A stretch of DNA of 64,000 nucleotides, from contig CM055876.1 of NCBI GenBank assembly GCA_029582165.1, positions 34,776,434 through 34,840,433 of the forward strand. Reading direction: 5' to 3'. The position numbers and the translations under genes were made by a program. This DNA comes from Portulaca oleracea. Lineage: Eukaryota > Streptophyta > Magnoliopsida > Caryophyllales > Portulacaceae. Within the stretch, counting starts at the first letter, position 1. Each line of letters begins with the position of its first letter. Under the pieces are notes generated by a model. That model saw only the letters and a program-made list of their open reading frames with translations. It was not told the origin of the DNA and ran no database searches. Of the stretch, positions 1 through 11,800 are shown piece by piece.

Positions 1-1724
1 TTGGCCATATTAGATTACAGTAGTATGTCAACATTAATTATTTACCAACTTCTCATTTTTTGAAAAGAAACTGAAGTTTGACCATATTGAAATTTAAATA
101 AACAATAGGAATAATTAAATATAGAGAGAAGATTTTTAAAGAAAATGAGAATTAGGTTAATAATTAACGTTGGCATGCTATTGTAATCCAATATGGTCAA
201 AGTTCAAATTATTTAGTGATGTTTTCAATGTTCAGATTATTTAAATTCAATTTCTTTATCTGTAATGTTTACTAGGCATTTTCATTTCGGTAAATAAATT
301 GGGCTAAAGCCTGCTAATTATAAAAAAAAAATTCAGGAAATTTTGGTAAAATAATAAAAGGACATAAAGTTAATTGAGAAAGTTACATATTCTTTCTAAA
401 GCAAGTACAATTCTTTTGGGTTAAATATGCTGTGTAGGCTAAAGTGATTGGTAATTTATGTGAAATCTAATCAACATCAAATCTTATAATGGTGGGTAGT
501 GATGGGCAGTGTTGTCCCTTTCAAAGTGCTCCCTATCTCTTCATTGGATAGCAAGTACCTTGAATTCCCTCTTTTTTATTGCTCTTTTCACACACTATAT
601 AATTATCCATTCAATTTGTTATTTCGACTTTTATATCAATATGTAAAAAATGATCGTTGTTACTCAGATTCGACCATATCTGAATCAAACAAATTAATAT
701 GAATACGTAACAATTTAAAAATTAACTTTTTTAAAAATTTCTATCTTATTTTATTGTAAAATAAAAACAGCTTTTATAATCATAATAAAATGTTAAATAT
801 TTCATACTATGATAAATTCTCCAAAATGCTTTTGGGTACCTAACCTTCCCAAAATGTTTGGGAATTTACAGACCACAAAATTTCTATGCCTATCTATTTA
901 TGAACTAGCCACTTTACTTAAATTGACATAAATTATTGGTCGAAATAATTGCCTAATCATGAAGTTTGGTATAAAAGTACAGTAAGACAATATTTAATTG
1001 GGATTTCATTTCTAACAACTTGATTTGCATGTATCTAAATTCTAAGGTACACATACATCATTAGGGTATCTAATCAGATTTGTATGTATCTAGTGTGACA
1101 AATACATAATTCCCCCTTTTTTTGAAAAAAAATTGCAATGTACATATATTAGTCCCACTCTATAACAATAATTGAAATATATAATGGTATTTATGTGGTC
1201 AACATGGAAGAATTTTTTTTTTTAAAAAAAAACTGTACTTAGTAGATTTCTAGAAGATAAGAGTATTGGTATACTTGTCTGAAAATAGTTATGTTCATGC
1301 TAACAATTTTTGTTTGAAAATAATTGAAAATGTGAATAGATAATTCATTTTGGATATGAGAATTGATATATGTGATTTACACCAAAAATAACTTTAAGAT
1401 CACCAGAAATCATATCATTTTTATATCAATCAATATTTCTTAATTTTCCATTTTAGTCGCATATAAAAGGTATCATTACATGGAATTTATACGTTTTATT
1501 AATTGTAATCCAATTTTTTTTTGTAGAAGCTATTTTTAATTATTGTGATAGCAAATTCACTCACTGTAATTTTAAACAATTGTTAAACTAATACTTATAT
1601 GTATACAACATGTGTTTTTCCCAACAGAAACAAAACTCAAACTTAATTAGTTACTAGTTATTTCAAGGTTTTAGAGTTTCAAAAGAATATAGCAATTACA
1701 TGTAACAATAATATTTACATAGTA

Positions 1725-1993
1725 CTACCTTCGTCCCATAATATTTGTCAATGTAACTAACCCCATTGTCCTAATTTATTTGTCATTTTTACAATTACAA
1801 CATAACAATAACTGTCATTTTATTTTTGTCCTTAATAAATAATTTTATTTATTATCTTTTCTAATTCCAACAACTATCATTCTCAATTAATGTAGGGACA
1901 ATATTAGCAAATTCCAAATTTTCACCCCAATTTTTAATGTGCATTGGACTTTTAAAAGTAGTTATTTTGTCAAAGAAAATGAGACAAAAGTAG
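1725..1993. mobile_element. Stowaway-like MITE
   Basis: The left end reads ctaccttcgtccc and the right end ends gagacaaaagtag, an imperfect terminal inverted repeat close to the Stowaway (Tc1/mariner) consensus CTCCCTCCGTCCC. TA dinucleotides flank both ends (1723-1724 and 1994-1995). The interior is AT-rich and non-coding. The ends have diverged, so this looks like an old copy. Confidence 0.7.
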
Positions 1994-2719
1994 TAAAAAG
2001 ATAGGGAAATTGTGAAGAGACTACTATTTAATTATATGGATGAAATTTAAAGCATATATATGGTCCAGGGCAGTGGCCTCCTAGTCTACTAGTCTAGTAA
2101 GTAGCCAACGAATTTTGTCTCTGAAATTTTAATTATTTACTAAAATTTATTTGTGGATATTTATTTATTAATGACATCAACTAAGGCCAGTTTGCAAAAG
2201 ATTGGCTCATGAAAGGAAGTTGCTGACGTATGCAGTGGATGTCGGTCTTTGGTCGGCGACTTGTGTCCCTGCCAATCATTTTCAAGCAGTTAAAAAAGTG
2301 ACAAAGATATCCCAGTTAAGTTCCCAACTCCTTCCATGTCTTTCTAGTTAACTACATTAACTAATCCCACGTCGGCAATTACTCCTCAAATCTCAATCAC
2401 TACCATGTTTACCGTCAAATTATATTATACGGCTCAACATTACTTGTAGAATAGGAGTATAGTCTGATAATCGATGTTAGGTCATGTTCTTTTTCATGAT
2501 ATCATATCATATTTATTGTAATTTATCATACCATTTACAGACTTATTTTATCATACTATATCACACTTTACCATAATAATTATAAATTTCTCTCTATTTT
2601 TCACTTTCCTCTTTCATCACTATACATATTACATATCAATCATTCTTACCATAAATTTTACCACAACTCATCATACTGTATCACACCATACCACATTTTC
2701 TACAATTTACTATATCATA

Positions 2720-2977
2720 CTCCCTCCGTCCCAAATAATTTGTCCCAGTTTAACTAATGAGGTCAAATTTTATAAAGTTTGATCGTTAATTTATCAAATT
2801 ATATGTTGAGTTATCGTGTAAAATTATTATTATTAGATTTGTGTCGAAAAATACTTTCATTTAAATAAAATATTACAAGTTTTGTTAAGATAAAACGTAA
2901 AATATTAATAGTCAAAGTATAACATCGAAGACCATGAAAAAACAAAGTGGACAATTCATTTGGGACGGAGGGAATAC
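2720..2977. mobile_element. Stowaway MITE
   Basis: The left terminus ctccctccgtccc and the right terminus gggacggaggga form the classic Stowaway terminal inverted repeat. A TA precedes the left end; the exact right edge is blurred by one or two bases. The interior (about 235 bp) is AT-rich without coding capacity. It appears to sit inside an older repeat that begins near 2483. Confidence 0.85.
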
Positions 2978-4590
2978 TATACAATTTCTGCATTTTACTC
3001 ATTGCAGAAAAAAAAAATAACATTAATGTAATCCATTCATTTCTTATTATATCCTTCCTTATGAGACATCATAGACAATGTTTTTTACATTTTGATGGTC
3101 GATTCTTTAATAGTTGAGATGGAGAGTAGACACAAAGGAGGAAAGGTGAAATAAAGTAGATAAGGTAGGATAAAATGGAAAAATATGGGATAATGTTTGA
3201 AAAGGTAATCGATCATACTAATCACACCATTTAAATATATAAATTTTTAAATATATGATTTATAATTTTAATACGATATGGTAAATAAAGAAAGTCACAT
3301 CAATCACAACACTTATTTTTAATTACTTTAAAATATTATAGATAATGTTCATAAAAATACCCCAAATACTCATAAATAAAAGTAGAAAAATGCTCATAAA
3401 TTATTCTGAAAATACTCATAAAAAAGGGGATAGGCAACATACATGTTCATGGGTACACAAAAACAATGTACACAAAAATTGTCAGTTGATTTTAGTCCTT
3501 GCTGTGTTATTTTATTTAGCTGTTTGGTTGTAACTTTTTTTTTTGGTGATTGTTGTTTGCTGGCTTGTTTGCTGGTTGCTATACTTTTTGAACTTTTAGC
3601 TTTGTGGCTACTAATAATCGGGGGGAAAAAAACTGAATCATAGGATTTGGATTGAGAAAATCATTCTTGACAAATGTCTGTGCCTATCATATATAACACT
3701 CTTGAATATAATGAATCATAAAGGACAATATGGTGCATAAAGCATCTTTGAAACTGTTTTCATGACTCAAAATTCTAACTTCATGATCACTCAACAACAA
3801 AATCATTTAATTTTTATCTCATACATGTACTTGCCATTTGTAAAAGTTTGGAATATTGGCTTCAAGAATAATGTGGAAGACTTGTATATGACACCATCAA
3901 CATCATTTATACATGGGGAGGTGGAGTACATAAATGATTTGAGAAGGATTTGATGTTATTCAATTTGATGTCATGCATATCCAAATCCAAATCCTTGCTC
4001 TTAATTTCAACATAAATGGGGCCATTGCCACACTCTTGCTGGCTAGATAGCCTTATTCAAGAACATGGCAATTTGGGTCCTCACTGTCTCTATTCTACAT
4101 CATTTTGGTCCTCTCTTTAATTTTGGTCATATCCCTCAAAACTCCAACCCTCTTCTTTGACATTGACTCAGTCCAATTTTTGTATTATTGATCTCCTAAT
4201 TCTAAATGTTTTTGTATAAACTTTTGCTAAGATCAGGTATAAACTTAACCCGTGTACTAGGCTACTATTTTAAGGGTTTATATCAAATTTTTCATGATAT
4301 GTATGACTCATCAATTTCATAATTTTTCACTAGTTGAAAATATTTTACTTTCAGCATTAAAACTTGAACCTTGGTGGAAGCATTAACAAGGAGGGGGGAT
4401 GGTTTGTAATACTTGACTACAATCTATTTATAATTTTTTTTTATATAGATATAGACTTGCATATACATGTATCTTGACATATTTTAAAAAATGGTTAAAC
4501 TGACAAATACATTTGACCCCTATACAACGGTGGCCAATAGATAGCTAGTTGACAAAAGGTGGGGCTATGACAAAAGAAGACACCAAGTTG

Positions 4591-4960
4591 TAAGACTATA
4601 GCTTTTATTTGGTCAAGGTTAGGCTTAGAGTAGATTGGTTAGATTAGGTTAAGAGAGGAGAGGAAATGATATAATAGGAAAAGATAGAATTGATTTAAGT
4701 TAGTTATTAAGGGGAAATATTTTATTAATAAAATTTGAATATTTTAGATAAAATAAATTAAAAAGTTGTTGGTGTTGAAAAAAATGGATTGATTTGAGAT
4801 CAAAATAATATTATTTGAATTTATTTTTATTTAAAAAGTTGCTTTTGGTTTGAGTGTTTTTTAGGGAGTTGAATTTAGTTAAGTTAGATTAGGTAAGGAT
4901 AAGTTAAGTTAAATCATGTTAAATTGGTTAGGTCTAATCCAACTAAAAAACAGAGTCTTA
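4591..4960. mobile_element. Inverted-repeat MITE-like element
   Basis: The left end (taagactatagcttttattt) and the reverse complement of the right end (taagactctgttttttagtt) match imperfectly over about 20 bases. The interior is rich in 'aggttag/ttagattagg' motifs. No clean target duplication is visible, so the superfamily is not assigned. Confidence 0.4.
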
Positions 4961-5349
4961 GTTTAATATTTTCTCCATCCTCTTTCTCTCTGTCTCTTTT
5001 TTTATAATTAGTGGTCTCTTAATCAAATTTTATTTATCTAAAATTGAAAATGTCAGAACATTACGATATACTTGCCCTAAAATGAAAATGGGTCAAGTAA
5101 AATATCAAAAGGCAAGAGAATTGTTCCTGCGAAGGAAATCAAGTTTCCTTTTTCTGGGGAATGCTTAAAAAAGAAAAAGGAACAAAGAAACGGGCAACTT
5201 GATTGGGCCGGACACATGTGTAGGCGGGCCGCACAAAAGGATCATAGGGCGTATGGTCCTTTTATTGAGTTAAGTGGGCTAGAAAGGGCTTTTTAAGCAA
5301 AAATGGAGATCAACCAATCATTAAATAAGTTTCGACTACATATTTAAAA

Positions 5350-6773
5350 GGGAAATTGGATTCTAATAATACGAATTTTTTTTCGGCCATATAAAACATG
5401 TCTGACTTTCGATTGATGATGAATAATACGACATGACTTGCTTTTTGAACACGCCACCAAGTTAAGTGGCGGTCCTAGCTGGCGGCGGAGGAATGAATTT
5501 AATCAACTTTGACTTGCCCAATCAGCATTATTTGGTCCACATCAGCCCCCCTTCTCTCTTTCTCTCTCCTCTCTCTTCCTCTCTCTCCCTCTCTCCCTCT
5601 TTCTCTCTCCTCTTCGTTGCAGATCTTCTTCCTCGCTACTTTCTCTGCAACTCCCCCTTCTTCTTCCTTCTCTCTCCTCCCACTCCCCTCAACCACCCCC
5701 CTCCTCCCCAAAGTAGTCACTCAAAACTCCCCCTCTCTCAACCATCGTCTGACACTCGCTATTTCTATGACAACATTGCAACCATCTCCACAATTTCATA
5801 CTCTCGCCAATTGCATTTCACTCTCCTCTTCGCTTTTGTGCGGCGCATCCTTGCTTTTTTCCGAGAGTCGATTCATTCCATTGATTTATTCCTGCACCTT
5901 TTGATTCCTCAATTCACACAATCAATTATGCTTATCGCTTGAATCGAGCTTTGTCTTGTAAGCATAAACTTCAAATTACATACCAAATTCAGTGATTTCC
6001 CAGCTCCCCATTTCATGGAGTCCAAATTCTCCCTCCTAAATCAAAGAATTGGAGTTGAACAATTCTAGGTTGTGGAGGGTGAGGTCGCCGGGGGAAATTG
6101 GGAGGTTGTGCGACTGTGTTGAGGAAGATGACACCCTTTTGGCGGCACTACAGTAGCAGTGGTCACAGAACAGTGGTGGTGGGTGCCAAAATGCAGTAGG
6201 AATAGCAGGTTTCAGGGCCTCAGTTTTAATGGGGGCTAGGATTGAGACTGTAGTTTTAAGGGGGGCTGGGATGGTGGTCAGTAGTGGTGCTGCCATTATG
6301 TCACTACTCGCTCGTAGATGATTGGTGGAAGTCTGCGATGGTTGCTGGTTACGGAGAGACAACGATAGTTGAGAGAGAGGGAGTTTTGAGCGACTGCTTT
6401 GGGAAGGAGAGAGAAGGAAGAAGAGGGGGTGGTTGAAGGGAGTGGGAGGAGAGAGAAGGAAGAAGAAGGGGAAGTTGCAGAGAAGAGAGGGAGGAAGAAG
6501 AAGATCTACAACGAAGAGGAGAGAGAAAGAGGGAGAAGAGAGAGAGAGGGGGGCTGATGTGGACCAAATAATGCTGATTGGGCAAGTAAAAATTGATTAA
6601 ATTCATCCCTCGCCGCCAGCTAGGACCGCCACCGAGTTAAGTTAATCTTAACTTGGTGGCGTGTTACTGGGGGCAACAGGGGGTCAAAGTTCGTATTATT
6701 CATCACTGAATCGAAAGTTCATATTATTAAGTCTTATATGGCCAAAAGTTCGTATTATTAGATCCAATTTCCT
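5350..6773. mobile_element. Mutator-like element (MULE) with ~400-bp terminal inverted repeats
   Basis: The two arms, about 5350-5750 and 6355-6773, are near-perfect inverted repeats. They begin gggaaattggattctaataa on the left and the complement of ...ttagatccaatttcct on the right. A 9-bp direct repeat, tatttaaaa, lies directly outside each end (5341-5349 and 6774-6782), the target-site duplication length of Mutator elements. The arms carry CT-rich runs, and the ~600-bp core has no convincing transposase, so this is a non-autonomous copy. The core might be captured host sequence (Pack-MULE-like), but I do not recognise it. Open frames within it are by-products of the low-complexity arms. Confidence 0.85.
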
Positions 6774-7902
6774 TATTTAAAATAGAGTATTTTATAAAAA
6801 TAATCTTGCTATGATAATTATTATTCTTTAAGTATATATATGTTTTGTACTTTGATACTGTTGGATAATGATACATCGAACTGTTTTTCAGACAATAATA
6901 TCCTATATTTTGAGGGCGTTGGACAATAATGCACCCAATACTATTTCGGTAGTTGCTGATTTGGTGGCAGTCTATATGGCAGGTTGAGGAGATGAGTTGC
7001 CAAAAAATTGAAATCTTGATTAAACTAATTAATGTAATGTTAGCAAATGTAAATAATCAAATCTGCTGAAACTTAAAGTTATTTTGCTTATTTGAACTTG
7101 CTGACATGCATTAATTTAGTCAAGATTTTACTTTCTTTTCCAACATATCTCCGCAGCCTACCATGTAGGACCGTAAGCGTTGGAATCTTTTTGAGTGCGT
7201 TATTATCCCACACCCCCAAAATACAGTATATTATTGTTCAAGAAAAAATTGGCATATTACTATCCAAACACCTAAAAAATACAGTATATTAACGTCTAAA
7301 AACTACTACCTCCGTCCCTGATTAATTGTCTTTGAAACTACTTTTATGAGACCAAGAAATATAGAGAATTGGGCAAAAATTTTGTACATTGTCCAAAATG
7401 TCCTTGAAAATATCCTTGAAAAGGTGCAAAAAGTATATTTATAAGGGATAGAATGAGAATTATAGTTATTGGAAATGTAAATGTTAGGTAATTGGATAAA
7501 TAAAAAGGGACAGAAGAATTAATTAATTGGACAATTAAAAAGGGACAGAGGTAGTATATATTAAACCAACCCATCATTAACCATTTACCGTATGAAATTC
7601 AGGCCATTGTCGAGTCCTACGCACAAGGCACCAGGCCTATTTCATGCCATTTGTAAGCTTTTCAAGCAAAAATGTATATATCTACACACGAATATATAGA
7701 AACACGATCTACCCAACAATTTTTTCTACGAAATAAAATCATATTCTAGAAATCTACACAGATTTTGTATTTATTTCTAGTTTACGTGTACAAATAGCTG
7801 ATTTTAGATTTATTTTTAGCAGACATTTACAAGTATTATACAAATATATATACAGACATATATACCTTTGTAATATTTATATGAAAGTTGGATGAAAGCA
7901 CA
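6774..7902. other. Spacer and 5' flank of the neprosin-domain gene
   Basis: Gene-free. About 6865-7300 contains repeated phrases such as 'ttggacaataat' and 'cacccccaaaatacagtatatt' in opposite orientations. They resemble the element at 32264-32801 and may be a decayed relative. A Stowaway-like MITE follows at 7306-7554. The last ~100 bases before the start codon are AT-rich (tatatatacagacatatatacc) and could hold a TATA box, but nothing more specific is visible. Confidence 0.4.
7306..7554. mobile_element. Stowaway-like MITE
   Basis: The ends ctacctccgtccctg and gggacagaggtag form the terminal inverted repeat. TA flanks lie at 7304-7305 and 7555-7556. The interior is AT-rich and non-coding. 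It lies about 350 bp upstream of the neprosin-domain start codon, so it is part of that gene's upstream region. Confidence 0.8.
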
Positions 7903-8793
7903 ATGACAACAAAAAATATGATTAACATTCTAACTAACATAATCTTGTTTCTTGTTACAAGCTCGATTATTACAAGGATAATTGGCAAGCCAATAAAAAC
8001 GATAAAGGTATGAAATATAACTCATCTTTTTATTTATATTTTCATGACTTATAGGAATAGGATACAGAATAATATTTAAATTATGATTTTTCTTATTATT
8101 AATGTTCTAATTGTGTTCGTTATCTTGAAGTAAGAGTATAATTTTTTCTTTTGAGATTATTGATTAAGGATAAAATCATGATAGACATTACCAAAAAAAA
8201 ATTATTACGAAAACAATTATCAAGCAATGTAAATATTTTAAAACATTTGATGACATCAAATATCTCTATATCAATCAATTGTCATGCCACAAATTAACAT
8301 GAATTCCGTGCTTCATGTCAATGAGTCTAATCCCCCATTGTGTATATATGTCAATGAATGAAATTCTAACTTTTTTACGTTTGTTCTTTGTGAGGGTAAA
8401 TTATCTACAATATTTTCTTACGTATTTGTATCAGATTACTAGTTATACTTTTTCTATCTAAACCTACATAATTTTTTTACTTCTAAAACAATTTACTATA
8501 TACTTTTACATATTTTTATATAAACTATAACCTACCCAACTTTTACCTACCCACAAAAAAAAATGACAATCCTGAGCATTAATTGATACATAGATAAAGA
8601 ATCTCAGGCAAAACTAATATGATGAAATTTGAAATTAATAAATGTCGTGGTGCTTTAAGATTACTGATACTTTTAATCATGATATTTATGCAGACTGAAT
8701 TTGGAACTATATATGATTGTGTGGATTTTTATGAACAACCTGCTTTTCAACATCCCTTGTTAAAGAATCACAATTTTCATCCTCAGGTACAAT

Positions 8794-8866
<73 letters not shown>

Positions 8867-11800
8867 GTATATAATATATATGTATGTATGTATGTATGAT
8901 GTTGTTAATTGATCTTTGGCTTAGATGAGGCCGACTTCTAGACCTAAATGGATGACATCTCAATGGAGCATTCCGAATATTGGTTACAATTATAATATTT
9001 CTCATTTGCAATTCAAAAATGGAGGTTGTCCTACACATACCGTTCCTATAAGACGAATGAGTAAACAAGATGTCACTCAAGCTAATTTGCTATCTAAAAC
9101 TACATCATCTCGATTGGACCCTGGAATTCATGTAAGAGAAATGTTATTATTAATTCTTATTTTGATAGCCTAAATTGCTTGTAGTTTTTTCCAATTTATT
9201 CATAAATATATATTATTTAGCAAAGTTACTTGAATTTGTATATCTCAATTTCCTTTTTGGAGGAAATCTATATCTCAACTGTTAGCATGCTAATTGTGAT
9301 ATTTCTTTGAATATATAATCTAAAAATATATATTATAATTTTTAAGTATTACAATTATGAATATGTTTATTATTTTCAGCGTGCTGTTATTCAAATAAAA
9401 TCAAACCTCGCCCAAATAGTCTACAAAGGAATCGGAGCAAAACACACGGTTTGGAATCCTTCGACCAAACCAAATCAATATAGTTCTGCTCAATGTTTAA
9501 TACAAAATGGCTTTGATAGCATTCAAGTAGGATGGACAGTGAGTTTATTCTTAACTTCTTTTTTACCAATTTTACTTTGAGAATTTGATTTTTTTTCCTC
9601 ACATAGGTTCATTTGTAGAGTTGATGTGAAAAGCATTACATCATCTTTTTTTTTCGATAAATGTGGGCAAAGGCCCAAAAGAGATTCACTATTCCAAAAG
9701 TGCCACTGAGCACATATTGCCATACAATCCAACCCAAAGATATTGTGCCAAGTTCAAGACCAATATACCCATCCAAAATTGCTTATCAAAATTGCTCATC
9801 AAAATTGGGGTTTGCTGTCCCATTTCTTCTGCCGACAACTCACCCACACTAGCACAGCCTTTGAATGCCTTTCTGTCCCCATCATCCTCTATGTAGCTTC
9901 TTCTCAATTTTGCTTACATACCTTGCTTGTCTCTGGTTGTTGATTTCAATTAAAAATAAAGGGGATCTCATTGAATTTTCTTGCAATGGTATCCACAGAG
10001 TATGGCAACCCTTCTTTCCAGCATGACGCCCACATAGCAACTCTCCTCTGAATGATTTGCTCCATTGTTCTCCTATCAGTCTTCTTGTTACTGAAAACCA
10101 GTTCGTTTCTGCATTTCCAGATTGTCCACAATGTTGCAAAAAAAGTTGTCATCCAAAGCCTCTTCCTCATCTTATTTTTGAAACTCACCTCCATCCATTT
10201 TTTGAACCACTCCTTGAGTTCCTCCTCCATCTCAATTTCCCATCCCAAATCTTGCATCAGTTTTTTCCAGATCTGCTGGGTTACCTCACAATGCAGGAAG
10301 ATGTGATTGATATCCTCTCCTCGAACGCTTCTCTTAATGGTTTTGATTCAATCCATGGATCATCCCAAAACCTTACTTTACTTCCATCCCCCAATTTGAT
10401 CTTCAGCTGCTGCCAGAAACTTTGTTTTGTTGGGCCTGTGTCCTTTCCCAACTTCTTGATTTCTCTCCAAATTCCCGGCTTTCCTAATCTGAACGGATTA
10501 GGCAATTTTGCTTCATCATTCTCGTGAATCGAATTCACCACTTTCCTCCATAGTACTCCCTCCTCTGAACCGTATCTCCACCACCACTTAAACAGCAAAC
10601 CTGCATTTTTTATCAACACATCTCCAACTCCTAATCCTCTTTTTGACTTTGGCATCTGTATTATTTCCCATCTTACAACCGCATTGACCTTGGCTCCTTC
10701 CTTCCCACCCCAGAAAAACCTCCTTTGTATGCTGATTATTTCACGTGCTACCGATTTTGGCATTCTGAAAATCGACAAGAAATAATTCGGTAGATCGTAA
10801 CCGCTTGATCGCATCAGCGCCCGTATTTGACAAACATGATGTCTTCCAGCTTTTCAGTTTAGCTTGTATTTTCTGTATCACCGGTTTCCAAGCTTTCTTT
10901 CTCCTCATATTTTCTCCTATTGGGAAGCCCAAATAGGTGATCGGCAGCTTGGTCAAATTGCACTTCCAAATTCGAGCCATTTTCTGTCCCCATTCTTGTT
11001 CCCTGCCAAAAACAATCATGTTAGATTTGGAATAATTGATCTTGAGGCCTGTGATTCTTTCAAACAATTGTAGAATCGCTTTAGTGTTCATGAGTTGATC
11101 TTCATCTGCCTGGGCAAAAATCAACGTATCATCCGCAAATTGAAGATGAGAAACATTGATTTTTTTCTTCCCAATCAGCAACCCTTGAATCATTTTCTTC
11201 TCTACTGCCCTTATCATCATGGTGTTCAAAACCTCTCCTACTAGCACGAACAGAAAAGGGGAGAGTGGGTCTCCTTGTCTCAGCCCCCTCTCCATCTTGA
11301 AAGGCTTTGTCGGGCTTCCATTGACAATAACCGAAATGGACGCACTTCTCAGGCAACACATTATCCATTTTATCCATTTTTCTCCAAATCCCATTTGCTT
11401 CATGATCATTTCTACTGCATCCCATTCAATAGAATCATAGGCCTTCTCGAAATCCAGTTTGATGAGTACCCCTTTTTGTTTCTTCCTGGTTAGCCAACTG
11501 ACTATCTCTGATGCGATTAGGGCGCCATCTAGAATTTGTCTCCCCTTGATAAAAGCGGTCTGCGCTTCTCCAACAAGGCACGACAAGACCTTCTTTAATC
11601 TATTACTCAAGACCTTCGAAATAATCTTGTATAAGCTGCCGACCATGCTAATCGGCCTGAAATCCTTAATTTCAATAGGATCCTTTTTCTTCGGGAGCAA
11701 TGTAACCCAGGTTGTGTTAATTACTTCCGGGAACTTGTTTTCATGGAAAAAGTTCATGATAAAGTTTGTGAACTCTTCCCCAATTATTGGCCAAAGTTTC

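Larger units (their letters stand above)
1..5349. other. Gene-free AT-rich intergenic stretch
   Basis: No reading frame here resembles a protein family; the longest are under 75 codons and low-complexity. The stretch is AT-rich with poly-A/poly-T runs. What can be recognised is repetitive: Stowaway-like MITEs at 1725-1993 and 2720-2977, and a weaker inverted-repeat element at 4591-4960. A possible older MITE starts near 2483 with a 'ggtcatgttctttt'-like end, related to the MITE family seen later in the window. I see no tRNA or rRNA gene. Confidence 0.6.

Noticed and set aside
5466..5942. 158-codon Ser/Leu/Pro-rich frame and its opposite-strand partners at 5499-5720 and 6036-6606
   Set aside because: They read through the CT-rich inverted arms and core of the MULE. 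Composition is low-complexity and mirrored on both strands.
8760..9080. 106-codon minus-strand frame
   Set aside because: It is antisense to neprosin-domain exons 2-3 and to the AT microsatellite.
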